Assembly: GCA_963760225.1 (NCBI GenBank)
Contig: CAVXCD010000001.1
Span: 310,001 to 374,000 of the forward strand
Reading direction: 5' to 3'
From: 13-2-20CM-66-19 sp963760225
GTDB taxonomy: Bacteria; Pseudomonadota; Gammaproteobacteria; Steroidobacterales; Steroidobacteraceae
Length of the DNA stretch: 64,000 bases
Shown here: positions 8,229 to 15,603 of the stretch, piece after piece
Layout of the letters: each line of letters begins with the position of its first letter
Numbering within the stretch: position 1 is the stretch's first letter
The notes under the pieces: generated by a model
Told to the model about the DNA's origin: nothing
What the model saw: only the letters and a program-made list of their open reading frames with translations
Database searches by the model: none
Program-made: the position numbers and the translations under genes

Positions 8229-8528
8229 TCACTCGATAACCTCGAAGTGCCTGACGCGCCGATCATACTCAATCATCATCGCCGCGGCCTCGGCGGGCAC
8301 TACTGCTGCTTCCGGGTCGGCACCCGCAAAGCCCGCAATGGCGTCCAATGAATCCCACTGCGTGACGACAAGGAATTCGACTCCAGCGCCGAGGCGGCGC
8401 GAGAGGATTGTGGCGCTGACGAAGCCAGGGAGTTTGCGCAGCGCAGGAAAGGTTTCAGTGCGAAGGTGCTGCAGGTAGTTCTGCGCCTGGGTTGCCTGGG
8501 CCAAACCGCGCCACTGCCTCGAAATCAC
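8229..8528 (-). CDS. Antibiotic-biosynthesis-monooxygenase-like (ABM) protein
   Basis: 99 residues. The motifs YLQHLRTETFPALRKLPGFVSATIL and VTQWDSLDAIAGFAG fit the ABM ferredoxin-like fold, as seen in small dimeric monooxygenases and stress proteins. Its stop is adjacent to the upstream frame of the VOC gene. No attC is readable between the two, so they may form a fused cassette or decayed neighbours. Confidence 0.8.
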   Translation of the reverse strand: MISRQWRGLAQATQAQNYLQHLRTETFPALRKLPGFVSATILSRRLGAGVEFLVVTQWDSLDAIAGFAGADPEAAVVPAEAAAMMIEYDRRVRHFEVIE

Positions 8529-8558
8529 GGTGACCTCCGATGCCAGGTGACTCGCGCC

Positions 8559-8882
8559 TCAGCGCAGCTCGCCTTCAAAATGCACCTTCGCGAGCCATAG
8601 CAGCGCGAACACGAAACACCCCACGCTGAGCCCGAGCACGATGACAATCGTCTGGCGAAGCCGAAACTCCCAGTCACGGTCGACGAGGTACGCGGAAACG
8701 GCTGCCATCAGGTAAACGTATCCGACGACCGTTAGAGGAAGCAGCGTCAAGGTAAAAACCGCGCCAAAGTTTCCGGCAATGCGCGGACGCAGCAGTGCGA
8801 ACCAACAGATTTCTGCGACCAGCACCGCCCCGCCCCACAGGCGCCACCTTCGAAGTGCTGGAATATCAGGAGTAATGCGCAT
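8559..8882 (-). CDS. Three-helix membrane protein, unknown function
   Basis: 107 residues from MRITPDIPALRRW. Hydrophobic segments lie near residues 15-31, 41-65 and 78-98. A charged VDRDWEFRLRQT turn sits between the second and third. No family recognised. The longer upstream frame was rejected because its composition is Ser/Arg-rich and unlike protein. Confidence 0.6.
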   Translation of the reverse strand: MRITPDIPALRRWRLWGGAVLVAEICWFALLRPRIAGNFGAVFTLTLLPLTVVGYVYLMAAVSAYLVDRDWEFRLRQTIVIVLGLSVGCFVFALLWLAKVHFEGELR

Positions 8883-8949
8883 ATAGAGATTTACCGGAGA
8901 GCTTGAGCGACGGTGCGCGGAGACGGCCACCGCCGGGCGTGACTGATTG

Positions 8950-9243
8950 TCATTCGACGCCTGCGACAATGCGCAAGTCCCGATCGACGGCGTTCCCAAG
9001 TACGCGCAGCGCCTGCTGATACCCAGGACTGTCATGCGCAGCAATCGCTTGCGCCACGCTATCAAACTCAATGAGGACGATGCGCTGATCAAGCCCATCT
9101 TCATAGACGCGCGCAGGCAGGCCACGCGCCAGGAAACGGCCGCCCGCGGCTTGAAGCGCCGGGCCAGCGAGCTTGGCGTACGCAGCGAGAGCGTCTTGAT
9201 CATGTACCGAGCGGTACGCAGAAATCCAATATCCTTTAGCCAT
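8950..9243 (-). CDS. DUF1330-family protein
   Basis: 97 residues beginning MAKGYWISAYRSV, the hallmark opening of DUF1330. ALQAAGGRFLARG and VLIEFDSVAQAIA follow in the right places. It is a small dimeric alpha-beta barrel of unknown function. It lies in the part of the array where attC sites are decayed. Confidence 0.85.
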   Translation of the reverse strand: MAKGYWISAYRSVHDQDALAAYAKLAGPALQAAGGRFLARGLPARVYEDGLDQRIVLIEFDSVAQAIAAHDSPGYQQALRVLGNAVDRDLRIVAGVE

Positions 9244-9487
9244 AGTTTTGATAAGTGTCCGTTTGAACGTTAACCGTATTGGAGGGGTGTCGCTCTCAAC
9301 GAGACGGGGCAGAATTGATGCACACGCATCGGCCGGGAACGCAGGGCACTGATCTGCTTCTGCAATCTCCCCAATTGAGTACCTGACCCCCATCTGAATT
9401 CATGCGTGCCCTCCCTCGCCCGAGGGCTGTACCCGCAGCAGGCCGTCACTACAGTGGCTTGGTACGCCCCCCGGGACAGGTGTTCTT

Positions 9488-9736
9488 ATGAAGTTCCTAC
9501 TCGTTGACATAGGCATGGCGCTCGCGGCATCGCTGGGATACTGGACCGTTGCCGTTCTGGCACGGCTTCCGGCCGAGGTTGTGACGCTCGCGCGTGCGGT
9601 TAAGGTACGCCCGCATGCCGACCGAACGCACAAGCATGAGGCGCGAACGAACAGGCGTATGGGCGCGCCGCAGCCTCGCGTGACATACCTTGACATCTCC
9701 GGGGTCGATCCTCGTCGGCTCGTCAATCTGCGCTAG
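9488..9736 (+). CDS. Possible small protein on the opposite strand
   Basis: An 82-codon frame beginning MKFLLVDIGMALAASLGYW, with AGG eight bases before the ATG and a hydrophobic N-terminus. The rest is basic and gives no family match I can name. It runs against the direction of nearly all array genes and ends inside a degenerate attC. The gap 9244-9767 otherwise shows nothing. Weak call. Confidence 0.3.
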   Translation: MKFLLVDIGMALAASLGYWTVAVLARLPAEVVTLARAVKVRPHADRTHKHEARTNRRMGAPQPRVTYLDISGVDPRRLVNLR

Positions 9737-9773
9737 TGTTTGCGGGCCGCCACCGCTCCAGCGATGGTTAGTC
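9731..9773 (-). repeat. Degenerate short attC site
   Basis: GCTAGTG at one end and GCTCCAGCGATGGTTAGTC at the other, with a short middle. It follows the DinB gene stop. Confidence 0.5.
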
Positions 9774-10271
9774 CCTCGCTGCAACGCGGCATGCCTCGAT
9801 ATTTCCCAATAACCATTGCAGTCCGGCCAGGTGCTGATGGTCGTGGCTGCACAGATAGTGCACCAGGCTGCGAAGAGTAAGGGAGCGGCCCTCGAACTGC
9901 GCAGTGCGCGCGAGCTCCTGGGAAGACAGCTTTGAGATGAGCTCGATTGTCCTGGCACGAGCCAGCCGGAATGCAGTGAAGACTTCAGCGGCGTTGGCCG
10001 CGGCGTAGCAGCGCTCCCGGGCAAGGCTTTCACCGTCAAGCGTCATCAGTTTTGGGTTGGGCTCCTGCAACGTTCGGCGGAAGCGCACGTGGTATCCATC
10101 GACCTCGATGTCGCGTACGTGGCGGACCTGCTCGATGGGAGTGAAGGGTTCACTGGGAATGCCCTCCCAGGATGACGGGCGCCAATTCTTGAAGTCGGCT
10201 GGAACCTGTGCGTAGTAGGCCTCAAGCTGTCGAGGAAAATCACTGAGGGAAGCCAGGGTAATCGGATCCAT
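9768..10271 (-). CDS. DinB-like four-helix protein
   Basis: 167 residues, nearly all helical. FTPIEQVRHVRDIEVDGYHVRF contains the first metal-ligand-type His. A second conserved motif near the end, YLCSHDHQHLAGLQWLL, has a His cluster as in the DinB/YfiT superfamily. Members include thiol-transferases such as mycothiol- or bacillithiol-dependent enzymes; the substrate here is unknown. The stop sits in a degenerate attC. Confidence 0.75.
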   Translation of the reverse strand: MDPITLASLSDFPRQLEAYYAQVPADFKNWRPSSWEGIPSEPFTPIEQVRHVRDIEVDGYHVRFRRTLQEPNPKLMTLDGESLARERCYAAANAAEVFTAFRLARARTIELISKLSSQELARTAQFEGRSLTLRSLVHYLCSHDHQHLAGLQWLLGNIEACRVAARD

Positions 10272-10289
10272 CGTATCGATACCTTGAGG

Positions 10290-10327
10290 GCTGACGGTGA
10301 CACGGCCCGCTCTAACGATTGCCAGAC
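10290..10327 (-). repeat. Degenerate short attC site
   Basis: GCTGACGGTGACACGG and CCGCTCTAACGATTGCCAGAC face each other across almost no spacer: a collapsed 38-bp site. Confidence 0.5.
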
Positions 10328-10334
10328 CTCGGCC

Positions 10335-10667
10335 TCACTTCAGTGGTATCCCCATGACCGTTTCGTCGTCCCTTTCCGTGAGCCAGAGTGAAAGACCCGG
10401 GCGTGTAATGCCCGCCGGCCGGTTCTCGCCCCTGCGATTTAAGTAGTGAAGCAGTTCTGCTCGAGCCTCGGCAATCGCGGCATCCAGCCCGGGCAATGTG
10501 GGATTCGCGACGGCCGAACCAAAATAGCTGACGATAAATCCGTCCGACGTCTCATACACAAGAGCGATGAGGGCGTCGTCGGCTTGGCTCGACGGTCGCA
10601 GGATTCTTGCCTCGGTTCGACAGGCCTCGAGGTTTCCGCAGAATTGAATATGGAAACCGTGTGTCAT
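10335..10667 (-). CDS. Hypothetical cassette protein
   Basis: 110 residues from MTHGFHIQFCG (an ATG four codons upstream is possible). Alternating alpha-beta pattern with LIALVYETSDGFIVSYFG in the centre and a polar C-terminus. No signal or membrane segment. Family not recognised. Flanked by a collapsed attC on its 3' side and a trace of one on its 5' side. Confidence 0.6.
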   Translation of the reverse strand: MTHGFHIQFCGNLEACRTEARILRPSSQADDALIALVYETSDGFIVSYFGSAVANPTLPGLDAAIAEARAELLHYLNRRGENRPAGITRPGLSLWLTERDDETVMGIPLK

Positions 10668-10689
10668 AGCAGCGCCCAAACGAAGGCAG

Positions 10690-10706
10690 CCACGCGATGG
10701 TCAGGG
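10690..10706 (-). repeat. Trace of an attC arm
   Basis: CCACGCGATGGTCAGGG resembles the GCGATGGTTAGRC end only. It lies downstream of the lipoprotein gene. Confidence 0.3.
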
Positions 10707-10761
10707 CGCTTTACCACTGGTGCCCGCATTGTCTCTACCAGGATGAACCGGGTACCCCACA

Positions 10762-11127
10762 TTAGCGAACCCTGTCCAAAGACACGAGCAGCGAGTTAGT
10801 GCTGCCTTTCACAACTATTTCCCGCGAAGCATAGCCGTCGGCGGCAACAACCAGAGTGCCGTCAGGCGGAAGCGATTCGTAAGGAGCCAGTACGAAAATA
10901 CGTGTCTTGCGCGTAGCAGGCACCAAGACGAATTGTCCGTCGGAGTTAGTCTGCGCAAACAAGCCTGGGTGGCCGTCCACCGAGATGGCAGCTCCCTGAA
11001 TGGGCTTTTGCGAGGCGGCGTCAATTACCGTGCCCGACACAGAGGGCGAGACATACGTGGTTGTCTCGATGCAGCCGCTGAGCGAGATAAGAAACGGGAG
11101 AGCCACCGCGTACCGCCATGTGCTCAT
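10762..11127 (-). CDS. Lipoprotein with carboxypeptidase-regulatory-like domain
   Basis: 121 residues. The signal sequence MSTWRYAVALPFLISLSGC ends in a good lipobox (LSGC). The remainder, with VSGTVIDAASQKPIQGAAISV and DGQFVLVPA, is a CarboxypepD-reg-like beta sandwich, common in surface and TonB-linked proteins. Likely anchored in the envelope; partner unknown. The ATG lies close to the attC at 11133, typical cassette spacing. Confidence 0.75.
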   Translation of the reverse strand: MSTWRYAVALPFLISLSGCIETTTYVSPSVSGTVIDAASQKPIQGAAISVDGHPGLFAQTNSDGQFVLVPATRKTRIFVLAPYESLPPDGTLVVAADGYASREIVVKGSTNSLLVSLDRVR

Positions 11128-11132
11128 ATGCG

Positions 11133-11226
11133 CTCTAACGGTGAAGGTGAGTCGCCGCGCGAAGGCTCATCCGGCGCCACGCGATCGCCTACCGCCCTTC
11201 CCGGCCCCCTGCAAGGATTGTTACGC
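11133..11226 (-). repeat. attC site
   Basis: 94 bp from CTCTAAC to GTTACGC. The inner arms GGTGAAGGTGAG and CCCCCTGCAAGGATT pair poorly at places. Belongs to the GFA gene at 11245. Confidence 0.75.
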
Positions 11227-11244
11227 GCCGCATCGCGCAGTGGA

Positions 11245-11622
11245 TCAATCGAGCAACCTCCACGATACAGCGCCATCAAGATGTCGGATTCGCGCACCGA
11301 CAAGTGCAGAAGGGGGGAAGTTCGCCGCGTTCACGGCCATTGTCCTGTTGCGCTGCCGACCTCGATACGTGTAGTGAGTAACGCAACCACATCGCTTGCA
11401 CCGGTGGTAGTCGCGAATCCTCCGGTTCCACGAGTACTTCGAGAGACCATCCTTCGGAGCTTCAATGGTAACCGAAGTCGGCCGGTAGTACGCCCAGAGT
11501 GCACCGTAGCGACGGCAGATCGAGCAATTGCAGCTCATTACCGTGCGGGGCAGCTGCCGAACATGAAGCCGAATCGCACCACAGTGGCAGGTGGCGACAG
11601 GTACGGCGGTGCGGCGAGCCAT
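11245..11622 (-). CDS. GFA/CENP-V-family zinc protein
   Basis: 125 residues of the Mss4-like fold. Zinc ligands appear as CHCGA near the N-terminus, CNCSICRRYG at about 31-40 and CKRCG at about 75. The family includes glutathione-dependent formaldehyde-activating enzyme and uncharacterised S-glutathione-type proteins. One of three GFA cassettes here (also 16155 and 17138). They differ too much to be recent copies. Confidence 0.85.
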   Translation of the reverse strand: MARRTAVPVATCHCGAIRLHVRQLPRTVMSCNCSICRRYGALWAYYRPTSVTIEAPKDGLSKYSWNRRIRDYHRCKRCGCVTHYTYRGRQRNRTMAVNAANFPPSALVGARIRHLDGAVSWRLLD

Positions 11623-11625
11623 GGT

Positions 11626-11750
11626 GCCTAACAGTGACGTCGAGGCGGCGCACGATCACGCCGGATTGGCGCCGCGGGCGCATACTTTCCTGCCGGGCCC
11701 GCGGCGCACGGCCACCCACGCATCACGGTCCGCTCCATCGATTGTCAGGC
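11626..11750 (-). repeat. attC site
   Basis: 125 bp, GCCTAAC to GTCAGGC, with a GC-rich inner stem around GCGCCGCGGGCGC. Overlaps the stop of the thioesterase-like gene. Confidence 0.85.
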
Positions 11751-12197
11751 GCCATACGAGCCGAGTGCCACAAACTCGCCCTCGAGGCGACCGGCAGGCT
11801 GCCCATCGTACTCGAGGGCGCAGGAAACGGTGAGCCTCGCCCGACCCTTCCGCTTGAGCATCAGAACGAATGGGTCCCAGGCAGCCGGTGTCTGAATGAA
11901 AGATCGAGCCGTGAAGGAGCCCGCAATCGGAAGGTCGTAGGTCATGGTGCTGCGTTGAATGACCAGGCGGCGGGAGAGGCCCGCCCCCGCGAGGCGAGTG
12001 TGCAAGAGTGACCATCCCGCCAGGATTGCCACGGCCGAAGAGCTGCCACCAAAAACCGTGGCCTGGTGATTGACGTTAGGCGCCAACGGCGCACAGAGAG
12101 TTACGCCTTCGGCGTCAACGCTAAGGACTGAGATCTGCATCGCCTTCGACAAGGGGATGTGCTCGTGGAGGTACCGCTCAAGCTCCAGGGCGTTCAC
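11745..12197 (-). CDS. YiiD C-terminal-type hotdog thioesterase
   Basis: 150 residues from a GTG at 12195-12197. The hotdog signature runs through VTLCAPLAPNVNHQATVFGGSSS, LVIQRSTMTYDLPI and KGRARLTVSCAL. The pattern matches the putative thioesterase domain of YiiD, there fused to a GNAT domain and here standing alone. Likely substrate is an acyl-CoA or acyl carrier ester. The TGA stop lies within the attC. Confidence 0.8.
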   Translation of the reverse strand: MNALELERYLHEHIPLSKAMQISVLSVDAEGVTLCAPLAPNVNHQATVFGGSSSAVAILAGWSLLHTRLAGAGLSRRLVIQRSTMTYDLPIAGSFTARSFIQTPAAWDPFVLMLKRKGRARLTVSCALEYDGQPAGRLEGEFVALGSYGA

Positions 12198-12212
12198 GAT
12201 GACAGTGGTGGC

Positions 12213-12337
12213 GCCTAACGGTGAAGTTGAGTGGCCGCCCATTGGCGCCAGATTAGCGCCGCGGGCGCACGCTGTCTTGCAGCGCCCGCGGCGCACAACC
12301 GCTTACGCATCACGGCTCGCTCCAGCGATTGTCAGGC
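12213..12337 (-). repeat. attC site
   Basis: 125 bp, GCCTAAC to GTCAGGC. Follows the VOC gene at 12332, whose stop it overlaps. Confidence 0.85.
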
Positions 12338-12721
12338 CGCAGAGAGCGCACTGATCGTAACGTAATACCCGTCCGGATCTCGCAGTGAGAACTCCGCAGT
12401 GCCAGTGTTCTGGTTCACGTGGGGCTCCTCCTCGAGTCGAGCGACGAGCGCGCGTGCCCTTGGCAGCGCCCTGGCGAAATCATCGACACGGAAAAACAAC
12501 AGGAGGCCATTGCCAGGCTGCGCGCGATCGGGGCTCATCAAGGAGGGATGCTCATGGGCACCCCACCCGTGAAGGCAGAGCAACACCGTCCCATCCGAGT
12601 CGAGGAGTTGACCGAAGTAGTCATGGCCAGGAGTCGTCTGCGGCAGGCCAAGCAGCGATTGGTACCACCTGAAGCTGCGAGGCACATCGCCAACGCCAAT
12701 GATCGTCCACGTGCGTCTCAT
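12332..12721 (-). CDS. VOC/bleomycin-resistance-type protein
   Basis: 129 residues from MRRTWTIIGVGDVPRS. Motifs of the VOC fold: SFRWYQSLLGLPQ, a first-half metal-site region, and the C-terminal FSLRDPDGYYVTISA typical of bleomycin-resistance/dioxygenase-like members. Such cassettes can bind drugs, but no specific substrate can be inferred. Confidence 0.8.
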   Translation of the reverse strand: MRRTWTIIGVGDVPRSFRWYQSLLGLPQTTPGHDYFGQLLDSDGTVLLCLHGWGAHEHPSLMSPDRAQPGNGLLLFFRVDDFARALPRARALVARLEEEPHVNQNTGTAEFSLRDPDGYYVTISALSAA

Positions 12722-12736
12722 GGGATATTCTCCCGC

Positions 12737-12840
12737 GGCCTGAGTTGAGGGGCCGGACACCAACCAGGCGTCGCGAGCCCACACTGTCTGGCGGCGCTGA
12801 TCCGCGGGCGCATCAAGGCCCCCGGCAACGATTGTTGGAC
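12737..12840 (-). repeat. attC site with one damaged end
   Basis: The GTTGGAC end is intact. The other end reads GGCCTGAGTTGAGG, missing the TAACGGTGA core as if by a small deletion. Confidence 0.65.
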
Positions 12841-12856
12841 GACCTGGGGCGAGCGC

Positions 12857-13186
12857 TCATGTCTGAGAATTTCCAAAGGTTGCCCACCCGTCGCAGATGC
12901 CTCCATGAAGATTCAACAGCGCATTGAGCTCGGCCTTGACTGCCACCACACCTTCGTAAGTGGCCAACATCGACTTCGAGCAGTACACGCTCCAAGAGTC
13001 AGCGTTTTCGGAGATTGACGGATCGAACCCGCGAGCTGCAACAACGTCAGCGACGCGACGAGCCGTGCCCTCATCCGGCACTTCGACCGAGAAGTCGATG
13101 ATCATTGGACGTGACATGTCCGCGCCGCTTTCCGCAACGTTGCGCAGTGCATCGCCATCAGCGTCGTTCGGGTAGGAGTTGGACAT
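12857..13186 (-). CDS. RraB-like protein (ribonuclease E inhibitor family)
   Basis: 109 residues. The opening SYPNDADGDALRNVAESGADMSRPM and the ending GGICDGWATFGN are signatures of the RraB family, whose E. coli member binds the RNase E scaffold and alters mRNA decay. It is a compact single-domain version. As a cassette gene it could tune host RNA turnover; that is inference from the family. Confidence 0.8.
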   Translation of the reverse strand: MSNSYPNDADGDALRNVAESGADMSRPMIIDFSVEVPDEGTARRVADVVAARGFDPSISENADSWSVYCSKSMLATYEGVVAVKAELNALLNLHGGICDGWATFGNSQT

Positions 13187-13189
13187 GTC

Positions 13190-13313
13190 GTCTAACGCTG
13201 CAGTTGAGGGATCGGAGAACCATGCCGAACAGGCGACGCGAGCGCATACGCACCCCAGGCGCCCGCAGCGCTACACTGTTCACGCATCACGGCCCCTCCA
13301 ACGATTGTCAGGC
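13190..13313 (-). repeat. attC site
   Basis: 124 bp, GTCTAAC to GTCAGGC. Follows the small membrane protein gene at 13320. Confidence 0.85.
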
Positions 13314-13319
13314 GCGTTA

Positions 13320-13523
13320 TCACATTCTGACAAAGTATGGGATAGCAATAAGCGCCAGTCCCAATACGACCAGCAGAATGGTGTTGGAGACGAAATACGG
13401 GAAGATCATTAGTGCAAGGCCGCAGGCGAATGGCACGACCGTCTTCTGCCGTTTGCCGTACACGAAAAAGCCTAACCCAATTGAGCCGAACAGCAACCCC
13501 CAAAGAAGAGATGAGGTGTCCAA
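13320..13523 (-). CDS. Small two-helix membrane protein, recurrent cassette type
   Basis: 67 residues from a TTG at 13521-13523 (DTSSLLWGLLFGSIGLGFFVYGKRQ). An AGGAG supplied by the attC end sits five bases before it. Two membrane helices (about residues 4-20 and 29-63, the latter possibly split) flank a short basic loop. Similar short proteins are common integron passengers of unknown function. The longer upstream frame only reads through the attC. Confidence 0.7.
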   Translation of the reverse strand: MDTSSLLWGLLFGSIGLGFFVYGKRQKTVVPFACGLALMIFPYFVSNTILLVVLGLALIAIPYFVRM

Positions 13524-13528
13524 AAAGC

Positions 13529-13650
13529 TCCTAACGGTGAGCTTGGGCGACCGCGTGCCACCCCTTACCCAGCGAGGCGAGCGCACAATCGTCCCGCGCT
13601 CGTGGCGCAATCTGACCCGGTGTCACGGTCGCTCCAAGCAGTTGTTAGAT
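13529..13650 (-). repeat. attC site, type B
   Basis: 122 bp, TCCTAAC to GTTAGAT, with the variant arms GGTGAGCTTGGGCG and GGTCGCTCCAAGCAGTT. Follows the RidA gene. Confidence 0.85.
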
Positions 13651-14046
13651 CGCACCCGTGTCGTCATCGACCACGGCATCGGCTTCGATCTCAACCAGCC
13701 AGTCCCGATCAATAAGGCCCGAGACCTCCACCACCGTGCACGCCGGCCGTATGCTCCGAAAATACTCGCCGTGAACACCGGCCACCACCGGCCAGTCCTC
13801 AATGCGAGTGAGCAGAATCCTTGTACGCACCACATGGCGCAGCGAGGCGCCCGCGTCTTCGAGGGCAGCTGCGATAATTTCGAGGCAGCGACGTGCCTGC
13901 GCAGCTGCGTCGCCCCGACCGACAGTGCTGCCGTCTGCTCCAATAGGTGCGGTACCCGCAACGGCTACGAGCGTGCCGGCGCGCACCGCCCGTGAAAAGC
14001 CAACTCTTGCCTCATAAGGGCTACCACTTGAGACGAGCTTGCGCAT
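13645..14046 (-). CDS. RidA/YjgF-family protein
   Basis: 133 residues. The RidA fold is recognisable by VAVAGTAPIGADGS, an alpha-beta core, and VVRTRILLTRIEDWP followed by RPACTVVEVSGLIDRDWLVEIEA. The Arg that positions the enamine substrate in active RidA is matched by R in the RPACTVV motif. Family members hydrolyse reactive imines and enamines, though many subgroups differ. The stop lies in the attC. Confidence 0.85.
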   Translation of the reverse strand: MRKLVSSGSPYEARVGFSRAVRAGTLVAVAGTAPIGADGSTVGRGDAAAQARRCLEIIAAALEDAGASLRHVVRTRILLTRIEDWPVVAGVHGEYFRSIRPACTVVEVSGLIDRDWLVEIEADAVVDDDTGAI

Positions 14047-14065
14047 GGGTTACTCCCGCGGTGCA

Positions 14066-14160
14066 GTCTAACGGTGAGCTCGAGCGGCCGCGCGCAGGTG
14101 CACGCAGCGCGGCGTGTACCCACCGAAGTGTCACGGTCCACTCCAAAGATTCTTCGCAGG
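14066..14160 (-). repeat. attC site with decayed end
   Basis: GTCTAACGGTGAGCTCGAGCGG at one end is good. The other end, CTCCAAAGATTCTTCGCAGG, has lost GTTAGRY, so recombination there is doubtful. Confidence 0.7.
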
Positions 14161-14478
14161 CAGCAGCAATTCCGAATTGGTGAGCAACATATAAGCCATG
14201 ACCGCCACCATGATCACGCCCAAAACCACCACTGTGCGAACGAGCCTGCCCAGAAATCTGGATCGAGAGTTATCAGCACATCGCCAGAGAACTATAGTCT
14301 GCAAGACTCCCAGAGCAGCACCTACCAGCAGGTAAACGGTGTCCTCAACCGGGTTTTGTATGTCGATGAGCAACCCGATGAGGGAGTACACAATGGATAT
14401 GCCCAGGCCGTAGACCCAGAAGGCGCGCGACAGCGAGACCTTGCCACTCAGCGCGTCAGCTAACCACCGATGCCGCAC
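14131..14478 (-). CDS. Three-helix membrane protein
   Basis: 115 residues. A basic N-terminus (MRHRWLADALSGKVSLSRAF) is followed by membrane segments near 20-40, 47-64 and 82-101. The frame runs into the attC before stopping, common for cassette genes. No family recognised. Confidence 0.6.
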   Translation of the reverse strand: MRHRWLADALSGKVSLSRAFWVYGLGISIVYSLIGLLIDIQNPVEDTVYLLVGAALGVLQTIVLWRCADNSRSRFLGRLVRTVVVLGVIMVAVMAYMLLTNSELLLPAKNLWSGP

Positions 14479-14485
14479 GGCTGCC

Positions 14486-14612
14486 TCCTAACGGTGAAGT
14501 TGAGGGGCCGGCACACTGCGCCCGACTCGCGCCGCAGGCGCACAAACTCTCCCGGCGCCTGTGCGGCGCCAATCAGACCCCGCCTCGCGGCCCCCTCCCA
14601 CGATTGTCAGGC
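14486..14612 (-). repeat. attC site
   Basis: 127 bp, TCCTAAC to GTCAGGC, inner stem around GCGCCGCAGGCGC. Follows the gene at 14619. Confidence 0.85.
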
Positions 14613-14618
14613 GCTCGT

Positions 14619-14966
14619 TCACGACCGCAAGCCAGCAATCACCGTCGTACCAACGTAGAACCCCAGCCCGACCAGCAGTATCGGGCCGAATCGGCGCCGA
14701 CGCGCGGCAATATCGTATTCGCCGTCACCAAACTCTGGAGCGACAAGGCCAGCGAGTCCGATAGAAAGCATTACGAATCCAGCAAAGCATAGCCAAGCGA
14801 GAGGCCCGTGAAGGTGCACGCCGTTGCCGCTGGATTTCGATAGGGACACCAGCAGGTCGTCGCGCCACAAGCCCACGGCGCCGTACACCACGAGGTACAC
14901 GGCCCCAATTATCCCTACAGCGCGAATCCACACTGACGGGGCTTTGCCATCGGTCCCGTCACTCAT
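14619..14966 (-). CDS. Three-helix membrane protein
   Basis: 115 residues. A short polar N-terminus is followed by hydrophobic stretches near 14-34, 55-76 and 91-112. GEYDIAARRRRFG forms a basic loop before the last helix. Unrecognised; one of about a dozen small membrane proteins in the array. Confidence 0.65.
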   Translation of the reverse strand: MSDGTDGKAPSVWIRAVGIIGAVYLVVYGAVGLWRDDLLVSLSKSSGNGVHLHGPLAWLCFAGFVMLSIGLAGLVAPEFGDGEYDIAARRRRFGPILLVGLGFYVGTTVIAGLRS

Positions 14967-15038
14967 TGAATGTCCCTCAGCGGTGCCATCGCCCCCTCCG
15001 GGCGTGGGCGAAAGAACCGCGCGTGCCGTTCAAGGAGC

Positions 15039-15116
15039 GCCTAACGATGAGCTTGAGCGGTCGCGCGTACGTGCATCTACCCACGCCTCACGGCCCGCTC
15101 CAAGCGAGGGTTAGAC
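15039..15116 (-). repeat. Short attC site, type B
   Basis: 78 bp, GCCTAACGATGAGCTTGAGCGG to CCGCTCCAAGCGAGGGTTAGAC. The central stem of the long sites is absent. Confidence 0.85.
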
Positions 15117-15120
15117 CGCA

Positions 15121-15492
15121 TCACCTTACCGCGGCCACGTTGAAGTGAGGATTCTCGATGATCCCGAAGCGATTGCCGAAGGGGTCCACCACCGCGGCAA
15201 CCCTGATGCTGCCACCCACATCGGTGATGGGCTCCAATGGTGAAGCTCCCAGCCGAATCAAGCGTGAGTGAGCCGAGGCGATGTCTGCCACGCCCCAAAG
15301 TGGCTGAGGGCCCGCAGTGCCTGGCGTAGCATCAGGCAGCAGACCCAACTCAAAGCCGCCGATGGAAAAGCCCACATAGAACGGCTCATCGAAGTACGGA
15401 GCCACCCCAAGCATTTCTGTGTACCACCGCTTCGCTGCCGCAAGGTCCGGCACTGGGTAAATGGCTGTTCTTAAACCTAGGACCATACCCAC
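15121..15492 (-). CDS. VOC/glyoxalase-fold protein
   Basis: 123 residues. VLGLRTAIYPVPDLAAAKRWY opens a VOC domain; FDEPFYVGFSIGGFELGLLP and VVDPFGNRFGIIENP complete it. The C-terminal Glu of the metal triad appears to be in GIIENP. The closest general resemblance is to uncharacterised glyoxalase/bleomycin-resistance proteins. Starts at 15492 or 15486 are both possible. Confidence 0.8.
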   Translation of the reverse strand: MGMVLGLRTAIYPVPDLAAAKRWYTEMLGVAPYFDEPFYVGFSIGGFELGLLPDATPGTAGPQPLWGVADIASAHSRLIRLGASPLEPITDVGGSIRVAAVVDPFGNRFGIIENPHFNVAAVR

Positions 15493-15540
15493 CGCTCCTG
15501 ACCCTGGAATGACGCAAGTCTCATAGGGCGTCGAACCGCG

Positions 15541-15603
15541 GTCTAACGGTGAAGTTGAAGGGCCGCGCGAGGTTGCTGAGCGCGTGCAGCGCGTAGAGAA
15601 CGT
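15541..15603 (-). repeat. Truncated attC site
   Basis: The GTCTAACGGTGAAGTTGAAGG arm is intact, then the sequence runs into the VOC gene at 15604 without the CCAACGATTGTTAG arm. Apparently half deleted. Confidence 0.65.
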
